From assembly GCA_949505625.1 (NCBI GenBank), contig CATBQD010000014.1, positions 1 through 40,510 of the forward strand: 40,510 bases of DNA, in the 5' to 3' direction. Origin of the DNA: an uncultured Bacilli bacterium (GTDB lineage: Bacteria > Bacillota_I > Bacilli_A > RF39 > UBA660). The notes beneath the pieces are model-generated. The model worked only from the letters and a program-made list of their open reading frames with translations, searched no databases and was not told where the DNA came from. Below, in pieces: positions 39,533 through 40,510 of this stretch. A program made the translations under genes and the position numbers. The first letter of the stretch is position 1, and every line of letters starts with the position of its first letter.

Positions 39533-40510
39533 ATGAAGAAAAAGTTATTGTTAATAATCTTTTTAATGATGGTAATTTTTATACCTACCAATCGTTTAAA
39601 AGATCAAAAAGAAGAAGTTATATTAGCAAAGGAGGTAGAAAAAGAAAGAGTATTTGAACCAACTGTTTTTCTAAATGGTGGAGAGTTTTCTGGTGAAATA
39701 ACAGAAGATACGTTACTTCATAAAGGAAATTACACGATTAGTAAAAACCTTATTATCAAAGAAGGGGTCATTGTTGAAGTAGAAGCTGGAACAACGTTAA
39801 GAAATGAGAATTATTTACAACATATTATTGTAAATGGGACATTAAAGTTTAATGGTACAGAGGAAGAAAAAATAAAGATAGATTATGCCCCATCAGCGGC
39901 TCATTCTTTTTTACAAGTAGAAGAATTAGGACGATTGGAAATGACTTATACGGATATGCATAATATATCAATACATGATAGTTATTATATACCAGAACCA
40001 GCAATTAACAATTTAGGAACTGCAATTATTGATCATTTGAATTTAACATCAAAGGGAGCTAGAAGTAATATTCAAAGTAGTGGAGATATTAGTATTATTA
40101 ATAGTTCATTGATATATGCATTAATTATTAAGGATAGCAGCAAGAATTTAAATATTAAAAATAATATTATAAATGGAGATTTTAAAGTTAATTTAGAAAA
40201 TGCCAATATAAATACTTTTAAAAATATTAAAAATAATATATTAGAAGATAAATCGGAAAAAACTATTATATTAGAAAATTCTCCAATTCAAAATATCAAA
40301 TTGTACAAAAACTCTTATCAAATCAACAATTTGCTTAACATACCAGAAAACACAATATTTGAAGTAGACGCAGGGGTATCATTAAAAAATATAAATTATT
40401 TACAATATATTGTTATAAATGGGACATTAAAGTTTAATGGGACAGAAGAAGAAACAATAAAGATAGATTATGCCCCATCAGCGGCTCATTCTTTTTTACA
40501 AGTAGAAGAA
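39533..40510 (+). CDS. Secreted repeat protein, beta-helix-like, 3' end cut by window
   Basis: Starts at ATG 39533 with GGGAG seven bases upstream and stays open to the window end (over 325 residues). The first ~20 residues are a signal peptide (MKKKLLLIIFLMMVIFIPT). The rest is rich in Ile, Asn and short strands (ISIINSSLIYALI, NLNIKNNIINGDFKVN), as in right-handed beta-helices. A ~195-residue unit repeats: residues about 82-131 (VEAGTTLRNENYLQ ... DYAPSAAHSFLQVEE) recur 585 bases later at 40361-40510, with the last ~45 bases identical. I infer a surface or secreted adhesin-like protein; anchoring and full repeat number are outside the window. Confidence 0.75.
   Translation, partial: MKKKLLLIIFLMMVIFIPTNRLKDQKEEVILAKEVEKERVFEPTVFLNGGEFSGEITEDTLLHKGNYTISKNLIIKEGVIVEVEAGTTLRNENYLQHIIVNGTLKFNGTEEEKIKIDYAPSAAHSFLQVEELGRLEMTYTDMHNISIHDSYYIPEPAINNLGTAIIDHLNLTSKGARSNIQSSGDISIINSSLIYALIIKDSSKNLNIKNNIINGDFKVNLENANINTFKNIKNNILEDKSEKTIILENSPIQNIKLYKNSYQINNLLNIPENTIFEVDAGVSLKNINYLQYIVINGTLKFNGTEEETIKIDYAPSAAHSFLQVEE
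39776..39925 (+). repeat. Coding repeat, copy 1
   Basis: First copy of the conserved part of the 585-base period; starts GAAGTAGAAGCTGG and ends with the stretch identical to copy 2. Confidence 0.85.
40361..40510 (+). repeat. Coding repeat, copy 2 (cut by window end)
   Basis: Second copy, offset exactly 585 bases (195 codons). It diverges at the start (GAAGTAGACGCAGG) but is identical towards its end, a sign of recent duplication or gene conversion. Confidence 0.85.

Noticed and set aside
1-40510. CRISPR arrays, tRNA or rRNA genes, transposases, integrases
   Set aside because: I looked for regularly spaced short repeats, tRNA-like cloverleaf sequence and recombinase motifs and saw none.

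Overview
The window is AT-rich DNA from a low-GC, Gram-positive-type bacterium. Starts mostly carry strong AGGAGG-like Shine-Dalgarno sites, and many genes end in tight hairpin-plus-T terminators. A cell-division/sporulation cluster (murG-murB-ftsQ-x-ftsA-ftsZ-x-spoIIGA-sigE ... sigG-ylmC) follows the Bacillus order, so this is an endospore-forming, or ancestrally endospore-forming, member of the Firmicutes. It is probably an uncultured Bacilli/Erysipelotrichia-like lineage. I cannot name a species.

Bases 1-3.7 kb hold the end of a CcdA-like membrane protein, a Gre-type transcript-cleavage-factor homologue with an altered tip, an SLC1/DAACS-type symporter, and two unrecognised tandem paralogues. 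Bases 3.7-9.4 kb are addB-addA, the double-strand-break repair helicase/nuclease. Bases 9.4-12.3 kb are a terminator-bounded accessory pair. It comprises an AAA+ ATPase with an amidotransferase-like N-terminal region and a partner that resembles a phage-associated family. Two copies of one palindromic operator lie upstream. Bases 12.3-14.4 kb hold glmS on the minus strand, with a clear glmS ribozyme in its leader and a strong promoter divergent from the next operon.

Bases 14.4-17.8 kb carry seven small unrecognised genes. Three of them are paralogous two-helix membrane proteins, and the rest are small membrane, coiled or soluble proteins. Bases 17.8-25.3 kb form an envelope-sensing module: a triple-PepSY membrane protein, an OmpR-type response regulator, a histidine kinase, a small single-helix protein, and an ABC ATPase with an FtsX-type permease. 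A DUF1016/YhcG-type nuclease gene interrupts this module and is bracketed by near-identical terminators.

Bases 25.3-36.7 kb hold a stand-alone prepilin-like gene, then the division/sporulation cluster. Within it are an unknown protein between ftsQ and ftsA whose C-terminus looks like a decayed ABC-ATPase tail, a ucpA-type dehydrogenase, and an inverted sigG. ylmC, next to sigG, has a good SigE-type promoter. Bases 36.7-39.2 kb on the minus strand are def (peptide deformylase) coupled to a membrane-anchored arylsulfotransferase. The window ends inside a secreted repeat protein, preceded by a structured leader with a terminator-like hairpin.

The best candidates for something undescribed are the AAA+/partner pair with its double operator (9.47-12.28 kb), the three-paralogue membrane operon (14.4-17.8 kb), and the interrupted sensing module (17.8-25.3 kb).
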